NCBI GenBank assembly: GCA_013298185.1 | Contig: JAAFJQ010000005.1 | Span: 1-50,358 of the forward strand | Origin: Deinococcales bacterium | Lineage (GTDB): Bacteria; Deinococcota; Deinococci; Deinococcales; JAAFIG01 | Direction: 5' to 3' | Length of the DNA stretch: 50,358 bases | Part shown: piece after piece, positions 1 through 7,112 of the stretch | Layout: each line of letters starts with the position of its first letter | Position numbering within the stretch: the first letter of the stretch is position 1 | The notes under the pieces: model-generated | Seen by the model: the letters and a program-made list of their open reading frames with translations, nothing else | Database searches by the model: none | Told to the model about the DNA's origin: nothing | Translations under genes and position numbers: made by a program

Positions 1-450
1 GCCTTGCCCAAATTCTCTGGTCATGCGTTCCACTGCGCTTTTAGCCGTGGCTTGTACCATTTTCTCGAAAGCGCGACTGCCCCATTTGTCGGTGCTTGGT
101 AACTCGAGGTGAATCGTGATTTGCAGAGCATAATGAATTTCAACCTTACCATTTTGAATGGCTCTCCCCTGCCCTGAAACGGCTGCCCAAGCCCTGCCTT
201 GGCGTGGTTGAGCGATCAGGTTTGCGCCCGTAGCATGTGGCTCGAGTATCGAATGAAAATCAAGGCGCTGCTCACCAAGAATTGGTACATCCACAATCAG
301 ATCAGCGTAGATGTTCTGCTCCATGACTCGCAGTCCACGGATAAATCGCACATGGGCGAGGCTTTTTTGCACATCACAGAGGTAGGAAGTAGCTTGCTCG
401 AGGCTGTTTGGGTACTCGAGGGTAAAGTCTTTGCTGACTTCGATGTTCAT
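1..450 (-). CDS. Partial conserved protein, DUF3809/SRPBCC-like
   Basis: A reading frame on the minus strand starts at ATG 450 (MNIEVSKDFTLEYP...) and stays open for 150 codons to the window edge, so the C-terminus is missing. The visible part alternates predicted beta strands with a final amphipathic helix (AFEKMVQATAKSAVERM), as in SRPBCC-fold proteins such as the Deinococcus DUF3809 family. That family assignment is from memory and is tentative. No signal peptide or membrane segment is seen. It lies 28 bp behind the 83-codon gene and is probably the last visible gene of the operon that begins at 5809. The biochemical role is unknown. Confidence 0.6.
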   Translation of the reverse strand, partial: MNIEVSKDFTLEYPNSLEQATSYLCDVQKSLAHVRFIRGLRVMEQNIYADLIVDVPILGEQRLDFHSILEPHATGANLIAQPRQGRAWAAVSGQGRAIQNGKVEIHYALQITIHLELPSTDKWGSRAFEKMVQATAKSAVERMTREFGQG

Positions 451-478
451 GGTTGATTCGATCCACGTAACAAGAGGC

Positions 479-730
479 TCATTCGATCCACTCGACGATC
501 ATTTCATTTTCTTTGGCAGCCGCAGCGATTTCTTGGTCGGTTGCGCCGCGCAGCTTGGGTAAATCCCTAAAACTCTGGGTCGCATTGGCATAACCAACCC
601 GAACGATGATTTTTTCTGAGATTTCGTCCTTGCCGATTTTCCAGACCAACTGATTGCCTAAGCTCTCGAGTTGTTCGCGCAGCACTCGAGATTCGGGGAT
701 GACGGCTGCATCTTCAAACAAATCGTCCAC
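479..730 (-). CDS. Small hypothetical protein, 83 aa
   Basis: Begins MDDLFEDAAVIPES and ends NEMIVEWIE. It is acidic, soluble, mostly helical by composition, and has no signal peptide. I do not recognise the family. It sits in line with the upstream TelA/VWA operon and the downstream DUF3809-like gene on the same strand. However, about 220 bp of repeat-rich non-coding DNA separates it from the XpaC-like gene, so it may have its own promoter. The frame carries CTCGAG copies like its neighbours, which fits a resident gene. Confidence 0.5.
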   Translation of the reverse strand: MDDLFEDAAVIPESRVLREQLESLGNQLVWKIGKDEISEKIIVRVGYANATQSFRDLPKLRGATDQEIAAAAKENEMIVEWIE

Positions 731-951
731 GCCAACAGCCTACCGCTCGAGGGGCGGGTTGGGCAAGTAGAGGAAAGAGGAAAGGCAAAAGACGAAAGTA
801 AAAGCCGTGGTCATTGCGAGCCGAGGGAGCGACCCAAGCCCGTTTCGCTCCTGTGTGTGCCACCAGTCCAGCCATGGGCGCGACGGTGCTGCTTTGGGGT
901 CAAGAACGAGGCGTGGCAATCTCTTGAGCAACGTGTTTTTGGTTGATGCCT
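731..951. repeat. Intergenic repeat region with REP-like element and purine tract
   Basis: No convincing gene is present. 768-795 is a GAGGAAAGAGGAAAG purine tract that recurs at 16419, 34106 and 37798. 809-925 begins GGTCATTGCGAGCC and ends GGCGTGGCAATCTC, a form typical of REP-like intergenic elements. Sixteen bases at 891-906 (GCTTTGGGGTCAAGAA) are the exact reverse complement of 4384-4399, in another repeat-rich gap. The two gaps therefore hold copies of one dispersed element in opposite orientation. Confidence 0.6.
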
Positions 952-1557
952 TTACGAAAAAAAGTTCTCTGGTTTGGCGAATTTGTCTTCTAAGAATCGG
1001 CTGTTGACCAGCATTTTCTGTGCATCACCTTGGAGGACGTTGCTGCTGGCTTCTCGCACACTGGTCTCGAGCAGCGCGAGTTGCTCGAGCAGGATGGTCT
1101 TGGCGGTTTTGCCGTCCTTGATCGGGTGAATGTTGGCATAGGCGGGTGGTAATGCCAAATAATTTTCTAAGGTGTGCGGCAGGTAATCCAGTGCGGCTTG
1201 TTTGATGGCAAAGGCATCTTGTGTGCCTTGCGAGTTGCGGAGGCGCGGCAGCATTTCGACCACCAAGGTTTTGATGCTTTCGCAGCGAGCCACGGCTTCG
1301 GGTGGTAAGCGCCGTTTGGCTTTGTTTATCATTTGCTCGAGGGCGTTTTTGATGTCGGCATCTGCCAAGTTTTGTTTTAACTCGAGGTCTGAGCGATTTG
1401 GTGGGTTGAGCATCATGCCAACCAAGTACAAGCCCGGCACGATCAAGTACCAAAAATCTTTGATGATTCCCGTAAAGTACAGTGCCAAGCCTGCCAGCGC
1501 GAACAAGCAGCCGTACAAGTTGCGTTCTGAGTAAATGTATAACCAAAAGCCTCGCAT
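952..1557 (-). CDS. XpaC-like membrane protein of the TelA operon
   Basis: 201 aa. Two hydrophobic segments near residues 13-31 and 33-52 form a hairpin. The remainder is a charged, helical cytoplasmic domain containing DYLPHTLENYLALPPAY. This architecture matches the XpaC (5-bromo-4-chloroindolyl phosphate hydrolysis) family, whose members are often next to telA; the call rests on architecture and context, not an alignment. Its ATG overlaps the stop of the VWA lipoprotein gene in a TAATG, so translation is probably coupled. A function in envelope stress with TelA is inferred. Confidence 0.6.
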   Translation of the reverse strand: MRGFWLYIYSERNLYGCLFALAGLALYFTGIIKDFWYLIVPGLYLVGMMLNPPNRSDLELKQNLADADIKNALEQMINKAKRRLPPEAVARCESIKTLVVEMLPRLRNSQGTQDAFAIKQAALDYLPHTLENYLALPPAYANIHPIKDGKTAKTILLEQLALLETSVREASSNVLQGDAQKMLVNSRFLEDKFAKPENFFS

Positions 1558-3038
1558 TATTGGTATCCTCGGATTTCCTTGAAGGCAGCCTCGAGCGATT
1601 TGCGTCCGTCAAACATCCGTCCGCCTGTGAGTGTGGCGAGGTTGTTCATTTCGTCGGTGTTGCCCTCGCCGAAGAGAATCGGGAAGAGTTTAATGGGTTT
1701 TGCTGCTTTCAGCGCTGCAAAACGCGCTTCAAAGGCATTGTAATCATCACCAGCGTTGTTTTCGCCATCGGTCATCAGCACCACGCTAAAGGCACGGTCT
1801 GGCTCGAGTGGCACGGTTTTCTCGAGGAAATCATAGGCTGTGCCGAGCGCATCGTAAATGGCAGTACCGCCATCGAGTTGCAGAGCATCCACTCGAGTCT
1901 GGATTTCTTGTCGGGTGGTATCACCTGTGATGGTCAGGGTTTGTGGCGCACTGACATTTTTTGAGAAGGTGATGATCGTGACTTTCTCGCGGTTTTGGAA
2001 TTTGGTGTACTGCGCCCCGAGGCTCGAGTCGGCTCCTGCTAAGCGTTTCATCGCGGTTTTCAGTACAGCAATTCGTTCGCCTTCCATGCTGGCAGAAACA
2101 TCCAGCACAAAGACACTATGGGCAGGACGGCGTTGCTCGGATAAAAATTGCGTCAGGATGCTTGCAACTTCGGCACTCGAGGCAGGGAAGGGCAATTCAA
2201 CCAACAAGGCGTTGGGAAAAGCACTCGAGGGTGGCACGGATGTTACCGCAGGGCGGCGCAAGGTGCTGTCCATAATTTGTTTTTGGATTTTATCGGAGCG
2301 CAAGTAATCCACGACTTTTTGGTATAGCTCGCGCTTGCTGTTATCGAGCAGCACCAACGGATAATCGGCGGTGACAATGCCTTCTTTGGGGTACAACAGC
2401 ACCAATGGCTCGGAAAGTTTAGCTTGGATGCTCAGCAGCACACTTTCGTAGTTAATCATGCCGTCCAAATTGGCTTGGTCACGCACAAAGGCTTCGGCTA
2501 ACCAGCCGCTCGAGCCTGCGGTTAAACGTTGCCCTGCAAAGAATTTTTTCAGGGTTTCATTCTTACCAGCAAAAGCCGCATGAACGCCCATCAGCGCGGT
2601 AAAACCACTGTTCGAGGTGGTCGGATTGGTCATGGCGTAACGCAATTGCCCGCTTTCAGAAGCCTTGGCAATATCGCCCCAAGTGATGTTTTTACCAGCC
2701 CAACCGAGTTTCTGCACCACGCTGCGCTTCACGCCAAGTACCACAGGCGAGAGCATGATGCGTTCCTCGGCTTGGACTTTTTCTTTGGCTTCGAGTTTTA
2801 GGTACTTGGCATGGGAGAACCACGCCGCATCAAACGCCTCGCCGTTGCGGATGCGTTCCACGCCATCCAGCGTGCCTGAGTACGTGATGTTCAGTTCAAC
2901 CCCAATGTCTTTTTGCATCTGTGCAAAAATCGGCTCGAGGTCTTTGATTTCCGAACCAGCAATCAGGTTCAGCGTACTCGGCGTTGAGTTACACCCAACG
3001 AACAACACCACCAGCAGCACCCACCACAGCCGCGCCAT
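1557..3038 (-). CDS. Lipoprotein: solute-binding domain fused to VWA domain
   Basis: 493 aa. A lipoprotein signal ends in LFVGC (Cys16), so the protein should be anchored outside the membrane. Residues about 22-270 resemble a type 2 periplasmic binding protein (NLIAGSEIKDLEPIF..., AAWFSHAKYL). Residues about 305-490 form a von Willebrand A domain with the metal-site motif DVSAS (D313, S315, S317) and a later MTDGEN. VWA domains bind protein partners through a metal ion, so this looks like a ligand sensor joined to an interaction module. Start and stop overlap telA and the XpaC-like gene by one base (TAATG at both ends), indicating one coupled unit. Confidence 0.85.
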   Translation of the reverse strand: MARLWWVLLVVLFVGCNSTPSTLNLIAGSEIKDLEPIFAQMQKDIGVELNITYSGTLDGVERIRNGEAFDAAWFSHAKYLKLEAKEKVQAEERIMLSPVVLGVKRSVVQKLGWAGKNITWGDIAKASESGQLRYAMTNPTTSNSGFTALMGVHAAFAGKNETLKKFFAGQRLTAGSSGWLAEAFVRDQANLDGMINYESVLLSIQAKLSEPLVLLYPKEGIVTADYPLVLLDNSKRELYQKVVDYLRSDKIQKQIMDSTLRRPAVTSVPPSSAFPNALLVELPFPASSAEVASILTQFLSEQRRPAHSVFVLDVSASMEGERIAVLKTAMKRLAGADSSLGAQYTKFQNREKVTIITFSKNVSAPQTLTITGDTTRQEIQTRVDALQLDGGTAIYDALGTAYDFLEKTVPLEPDRAFSVVLMTDGENNAGDDYNAFEARFAALKAAKPIKLFPILFGEGNTDEMNNLATLTGGRMFDGRKSLEAAFKEIRGYQ

Positions 3039-4231
3039 TAGATCTTGTATCCTTCGGTCAATGCCTGAGCTTCTGGTTCGATGGTCTGGGCTTTAGCGCG
3101 GTCTAAGTATTGCTTGGATTTACTGACTTCCTCGGCTAAGACCCCAACGGTTTGCTGCATCGTCTCGAGGGCTTCGGCTTTGTAACTGCTCATGTTGTCC
3201 ATAGCCGTGTAAATGTTGTCAAAGGCAGCTTTGAGGCTGTCAATGCCAATGGTGGTATTGACACTTTGCTTAGCAATGGCATCCGACTGTCCAAGCAGCA
3301 TCTTGGAAGTGGATTCAATCAAATTACTGGTTGTGGCGTTCAGCGCGTTAATCTGGTCAAGCACCAATTTTTGATTGGCGAGGGCTTGCGCCACCATCAC
3401 CGCTGTTCGCAATGCCGTGACGGTGGTGGTACTGGCACGATCACAGCCTTTAATCAACTCGAGGTTGTTTTTTCTAACCAAATCCAGCGCCAAGTAACCC
3501 TGAATCGAAACCGCTAACTGCACCAACAAATCCTGCACTTTTTGCCGAGTGTAAAACAGCATTTCATCTCGCACCACTCGAGCTTTCTCAGGGTCGGAGC
3601 TTTGCAGTTCTGCCACTCGAGCCTCGAGTTTCGTATCAATTTGCTTACCAATAAAAATATAACCTTGAATGGCTTGCATTGCCGCCCACAAATTAACTTT
3701 TTCTTGTTCGATGCTGGCGTTATCCTTACGCAGTTCATCCTGACCACGGTACAAACTCTCGAGAATTTTATTGAGGTTCGTCTGAGCGCTTTCATAACGC
3801 ATGAAGTAATCGCGCAGCTTATCGCCAAAAGGAATCAGACCAAACAATTTTTTCGGCGCGAACATATCACCTTGTTTGCTTGGGTCAAGGTCTTCAACGG
3901 TACGCCGCAACTCGGTCAGCGACTTAGAAACAGGCGTATTTCCATCCTGCAAGCCCTTACTGGCAGCCAACGGACGATCCATCATCCGATTAGACACACT
4001 GGCTGCCTGACGTGCCTCGGCATTCCCAAGGTCATTGATAGCCACCATGCGCTGCTTAAACTCCTCGGAATGCACATCGAGCTTAATCACATCCTCAACA
4101 AAATCATCCGCCCGATCCTCGAGTTCAGTCAACTGTTCGGGCTTTAACTTCACCATGCCATCGGCTTTCTCGACAGGCACAGGTTGCACGGCTTCTGGAG
4201 CGGTCAGGGTTTCGGGTGGGGAGAGTTCCAT
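3038..4231 (-). CDS. telA: TelA family (toxic anion resistance) protein
   Basis: 397 aa, soluble and almost entirely helical with long coiled-coil stretches. It matches the TelA family in length and in features such as FGLIPFGDKLRDYFMRYESAQTNLNKI (two adjacent pieces) and a conserved C-terminal run ending VSKSKQYLDRAKA. TelA proteins were named for tellurite resistance but act more widely in envelope stress; the mechanism is not known. The start has a strong AAGGAGG seven bases before ATG. The gene is coupled to the VWA lipoprotein gene and follows the 354-aa binding protein after a repeat-filled gap of about 500 bp. Confidence 0.88.
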   Translation of the reverse strand: MELSPPETLTAPEAVQPVPVEKADGMVKLKPEQLTELEDRADDFVEDVIKLDVHSEEFKQRMVAINDLGNAEARQAASVSNRMMDRPLAASKGLQDGNTPVSKSLTELRRTVEDLDPSKQGDMFAPKKLFGLIPFGDKLRDYFMRYESAQTNLNKILESLYRGQDELRKDNASIEQEKVNLWAAMQAIQGYIFIGKQIDTKLEARVAELQSSDPEKARVVRDEMLFYTRQKVQDLLVQLAVSIQGYLALDLVRKNNLELIKGCDRASTTTVTALRTAVMVAQALANQKLVLDQINALNATTSNLIESTSKMLLGQSDAIAKQSVNTTIGIDSLKAAFDNIYTAMDNMSSYKAEALETMQQTVGVLAEEVSKSKQYLDRAKAQTIEPEAQALTEGYKI

Positions 4232-4744
4232 GGTTGCCTCCTTGGGGCTATGGGCTTTGAGCTATGGGCTTTGAGGGTTAAAAGGTTAAAAGTTTTGTGT
4301 AGGGTAGGCTCTGCCTACCGGTTTTGCTCGAGACTCGAGAAAGAAAATGTGATTCAGCAACAGCCAGCCCTCTCCCAGCTCGCTTCTTGACCCCAAAGCG
4401 CCACCTGACGGGGCTGGGTCGCTTAGGCTCGCTACCCTCTCGCCGCGCAAACGCGACTTTGACTGGTCGAGCGAAGCTCGTGGAGCAAGGTAAACACAAC
4501 TTTTATGTCGAAGCACAGGGTTGTTCGGGTTTGCTTTTTGTTGTAGTTGCTCGTCTCGAGAAGCCAATTCCATGACCTCAGCACCCCTCTTTGAGGGGTC
4601 GAGCGAGCGACCATGCCCGTCAGGTGCGCGTTTATGGTCAAGAGAAGCGAGGGGGAGTACCTGACTCATTGCGTTTTTTGATTTGTTCCTCGAGAGAATT
4701 CCTTAAGTCCATGATGTGGGCAAAGCCCACCCTACCTCTTTCCT
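4232..4744. repeat. Repeat-rich gap between binding-protein gene and telA
   Basis: No gene is supported in these 513 bp. 4248-4277 holds a 14-bp tandem (CTATGGGCTTTGAG twice), also seen around 16383-16410. 4384-4435 contains TTCTTGACCCCAAAGC, then GGGCTGGGTCGCT and GGCTCGC, which parallels the reverse complement of 809-906. 4583-4615 has CCCCTCTTTGAGGGG followed by TCGAGCGAGCG; a close relative is at 29391-29430. It looks like an accumulation of short non-coding elements. It may separate expression of telA from the gene upstream. Confidence 0.6.
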
Positions 4745-5809
4745 CTATCTTTTCTCGATCTTCTGTATCATGCCCTCGAGAATTTCGTAACTCGGTGCGT
4801 CTACGACATTCACAAGGTTATCTTTGATCGGAAACTGGTACTGTTGAACCGCAGCAGCAAAAGCGGTGGGGTTGTTGGGGCGAAATCCGTATTTGGCAGC
4901 GATGCGTTGGACGTTGGGGTCGTTGGTCAGGAGTTCTCCGAGTTTGCTGCCATTTTCGGTCAGTGGAATCAGGATGTGCTTGGTGAAGATGGTCGGGCTT
5001 GGGTACATCAGGCGCATGTCTGGGCGGAGGGCTTTTTCAACGACTTTCTCGAGGTATTGCGATTCGTAGATGAAAACCATGGGGGATTTGCCGATGCCGA
5101 TTAAGAAGTAATCCTCGAATGAGCCTGCGCTCGAGGATTCTTGGAAGCCTTGCTTGGCAAACAATGAGGTGGCAATGGGCAGGACGGCGTTGGCTTCGGT
5201 TTCGCTCGAGACAATGTTTTTGTTGTTCAGTAAGTACGAAACCAGGGCTAAATACTGGGCGGCGCTGTTGCTGCTTCGGACATCGGTGGTGCTGATTAAA
5301 ACAGGTTTAGACACATCGTAATCGGTGCTGTTTTTCAGGTCTGACCAGCGTTTACCTGCTTTGAATAACTCGAGAAACGCAGCTAAGTTCAGTTCATCGT
5401 ACTTGCCTTTATTGTTGGCTACGCCGTTGGCAACCAGTATGCTCGAGATTGGTTTCCATGTGGCGATTGCCATGGGGCTGAAAAAAACATCGAAGGTGGC
5501 TGAGATTTTTTTCGAGTTCTTGAGTTTCTGGGCGGCGGGTGTACCACCAGGGAAGGCAAAATCAAATCCTGTCAGGTCAAAGGTGGTGGCGATGGCTCTC
5601 GAGCCGACTTTGACGACTTGGACTTCAAAGCCTTTGTCTTTCAGGACTTGTTTTAATTCTGGGTCAGCAAAAAAGGCTTCTTTTTCAGAGCCAATTGCGC
5701 CTTTGATGATGGTTGGACCCGCGAGTTGCTGACGGGCTGAGGTAAAAATCAAGTAACCCACGCCTAGAACAAGCAGAACTGTGAACAGTGGAGCTAAAAT
5801 TCGGTTCAA
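4745..5809 (-). CDS. Extracellular solute-binding protein of the TelA operon
   Basis: 354 aa. A membrane-spanning N-terminus (residues about 7-24, without a lipobox Cys) precedes a periplasmic-binding-protein-like domain (IIKGAIGSEKEAFF..., FDFAFPGGTPAAQKL, VLISTTDVRSSNSAAQYLAL). No permease gene is nearby. Together with the binding-domain/VWA fusion two genes downstream, this suggests sensing or scaffolding rather than import. The start is TTG at 5809, chosen because GGAGG lies six bases upstream; no better in-frame ATG follows closely. It is the first gene of the minus-strand operon and is divergent from the gene at 6101. Confidence 0.75.
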   Translation of the reverse strand: MNRILAPLFTVLLVLGVGYLIFTSARQQLAGPTIIKGAIGSEKEAFFADPELKQVLKDKGFEVQVVKVGSRAIATTFDLTGFDFAFPGGTPAAQKLKNSKKISATFDVFFSPMAIATWKPISSILVANGVANNKGKYDELNLAAFLELFKAGKRWSDLKNSTDYDVSKPVLISTTDVRSSNSAAQYLALVSYLLNNKNIVSSETEANAVLPIATSLFAKQGFQESSSAGSFEDYFLIGIGKSPMVFIYESQYLEKVVEKALRPDMRLMYPSPTIFTKHILIPLTENGSKLGELLTNDPNVQRIAAKYGFRPNNPTAFAAAVQQYQFPIKDNLVNVVDAPSYEILEGMIQKIEKR

Positions 5810-5932
5810 GAGCAGCCTCCGATGGCAGTATGTCTGGGGTTTGTCAGCATTTCATCTGTACCATACGCGATGTTGTCTAAAATAGTTCCAAATTGTCAGA
5901 TATGCACGTATCAGGAAGCAATCTTGAATGCT

Positions 5933-6067
5933 CTCGAGGTGCGAGTCCCGTGCGATTCTCGAGGTGCGAAGTTCCGTGCGATTCTCGAGGTGCGAAGTTC
6001 CGTGCGATTCTCGAGGTGCGAAGTTCCGTGCGATTCTCGAGGTGCGAAGTTCCGTGCGATTCTCGAG
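5933..6067. repeat. 26-bp tandem repeat array, five units
   Basis: Units start with CTCGAG at 5933 (25 bp, divergent), 5958, 5984, 6010 and 6036, and a final CTCGAG at 6062 closes the array. The four later units are identical. Each unit holds two GTGCGA boxes 12 bp apart. The period is not a multiple of three, so a frame shifts from unit to unit and the array is not coding. It ends where a -35 element for the next gene would lie, so it may be a tandem protein-binding site. Confidence 0.93.
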
Positions 6068-6087
6068 GTTCACATCTTGGCTTGGGG

Positions 6088-6093
6088 TATCTT
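6088..6093 (+). promoter_or_regulatory. -10 element TATCTT for the orphan binding-protein gene
   Basis: TATCTT lies seven bases before the ATG at 6101, and no ribosome-binding site lies between them. This is the leaderless arrangement seen for many genes in this window. No good -35 is visible; the end of the 26-bp array occupies that position. Confidence 0.5.
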
Positions 6094-6100
6094 GCGGCTG

Positions 6101-7000
6101 ATGCGAGCTTATTGGATTGGCTTAACTTTATTTTTTGGTTCTTTGGCGTTGTCACAAACAACCTCACCCGCCGATTTACCGCCGATCAGCAATCCAAAAC
6201 CAACACCGTCTGTTCCTAAGCCCACAACGCCAAAACCCGTGCCTCAGCCTGTCGCACCACCCGTGGCTACTGTTAGCCTCGAGAATTCAAAAACTGTGCA
6301 AACCATTCGAGCCAGAGGGCGTTTGATTGTGGCACTTGACCCACAATTTGCTCCGTTTGCGCTGCGTGACGAAAAAGGCAAAATTGTTGGTTTTGATGTG
6401 GACTTAGCCAAAACCATTGCAGCCCAAATTGGTGTGCCGCTCGAGGCGCAAACCACGGTGTTTGGTGGTTTGCTGAACGCTGTAAAGGTTGGTAGAGCCG
6501 ATTTTGCCGGCAGTGGCTTGACTCCAACCTCGAGAAAAGATGTGCAGTACTCTGAGCCTTTTTTTGATAACGCACAGATTTTTGTGGTGCGGGCAGGTAA
6601 TCCAACCAAATTTGTTTTTCAAAGCCCCAATCAGCCAATTGCTGACTTATCGGGTAAGCAAATTGGTGTCCGAGCCAACACCATTGGTTTCTTGGCAGCT
6701 TTTCAGCGCCTTGTGCCGCTGGGCGCAAAAATCAATGTTTTTGACAGCAACCAAAAAGCCTTGGCGGCTTTGCAAAACGGCAAGATCGAAAGCCTGATTT
6801 TGGATGCACCCAGTTTTGCGGTTTATCGTGGACGCAGAATCCCCATTGACAAGGTTTCGGGGGTCTTGGTGCAGGAACGTTATGTGTTTGTTTTGCCTAA
6901 AGATTCGGATTTACCACCAATTATCAATCAAGCCATTGTAACTTGGCGACAAAGCGGTGGGTATTTCAAAGCGCTCGAAAAGTGGATGCTCGACAGATGA
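6101..7000 (+). CDS. Amino-acid-type ABC substrate-binding protein (family 3), orphan
   Basis: 299 aa from ATG 6101. A signal peptide (MRAYWIGLTLFFGSLALSQ) is followed by a proline-rich linker (residues about 25-55), then an SBP family 3 domain (RGRLIVALDPQFAPFALRD, GFDVDLAKTIAAQIG, DFAGSGLTPTSRKDVQYSEPFF). These proteins bind amino acids or related small molecules outside the membrane. No permease or ATPase gene is adjacent, so the partner must be elsewhere or the protein acts alone. An in-frame ORF reaches back to 5822, but that stretch is the tandem repeat. The stop codon lies in a second 26-bp tandem repeat. Confidence 0.85.
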   Translation: MRAYWIGLTLFFGSLALSQTTSPADLPPISNPKPTPSVPKPTTPKPVPQPVAPPVATVSLENSKTVQTIRARGRLIVALDPQFAPFALRDEKGKIVGFDVDLAKTIAAQIGVPLEAQTTVFGGLLNAVKVGRADFAGSGLTPTSRKDVQYSEPFFDNAQIFVVRAGNPTKFVFQSPNQPIADLSGKQIGVRANTIGFLAAFQRLVPLGAKINVFDSNQKALAALQNGKIESLILDAPSFAVYRGRRIPIDKVSGVLVQERYVFVLPKDSDLPPIINQAIVTWRQSGGYFKALEKWMLDR

Positions 7001-7056
7001 GCCTACTGGTCACGCTGGTCAGATGAGCCTACTGGTCACGCTGGTCAGATGAGCCT
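6995..7056. repeat. 26-bp tandem repeat over the stop codon, 2.4 copies
   Basis: Unit AGATGAGCCTACTGG then TCACGCTGGTC occurs at 6995-7020 and 7021-7046, with a partial copy (AGATGAGCCT) at 7047-7056. The TGA of the binding-protein gene (6998-7000) is inside unit 1. The period equals that of the array before the gene, but the sequences are unrelated. Confidence 0.9.
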
Positions 7057-7093
7057 GCGTTCTCGAGTTCCAACTCACATTCAAAAACCAAAA

Positions 7094-7107
7094 TACAATG
7101 TATTGTA
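7094..7107 (+). promoter_or_regulatory. Promoter -10 region and palindrome before the monooxygenase gene
   Basis: TACAAT (7094-7099), GT, ATTGTA (7102-7107) is a perfect inverted repeat around two bases. TATTGT (7101-7106) stands six bases before ATG 7113, the usual leaderless spacing here. The palindrome could also be a small operator. Confidence 0.45.
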
Positions 7108-7112
7108 AGCGT

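Noticed and set aside
4278-4669. Overlapping minus-strand ORFs in the repeat-rich gap before telA
   Set aside because: No RBS, no domain, low-complexity Arg/Ser-rich translation, and the DNA matches dispersed non-coding repeats found elsewhere.
5933-6067. CRISPR-like array
   Set aside because: Units are directly abutting without spacers, only five copies exist, and no cas gene is in the window.
5822-6100. In-frame N-terminal extension of the orphan binding protein, coding repeated peptides
   Set aside because: The stretch is the 26-bp tandem array, whose period is not a multiple of three. A signal peptide begins at ATG 6101, with a -10 element just before it.
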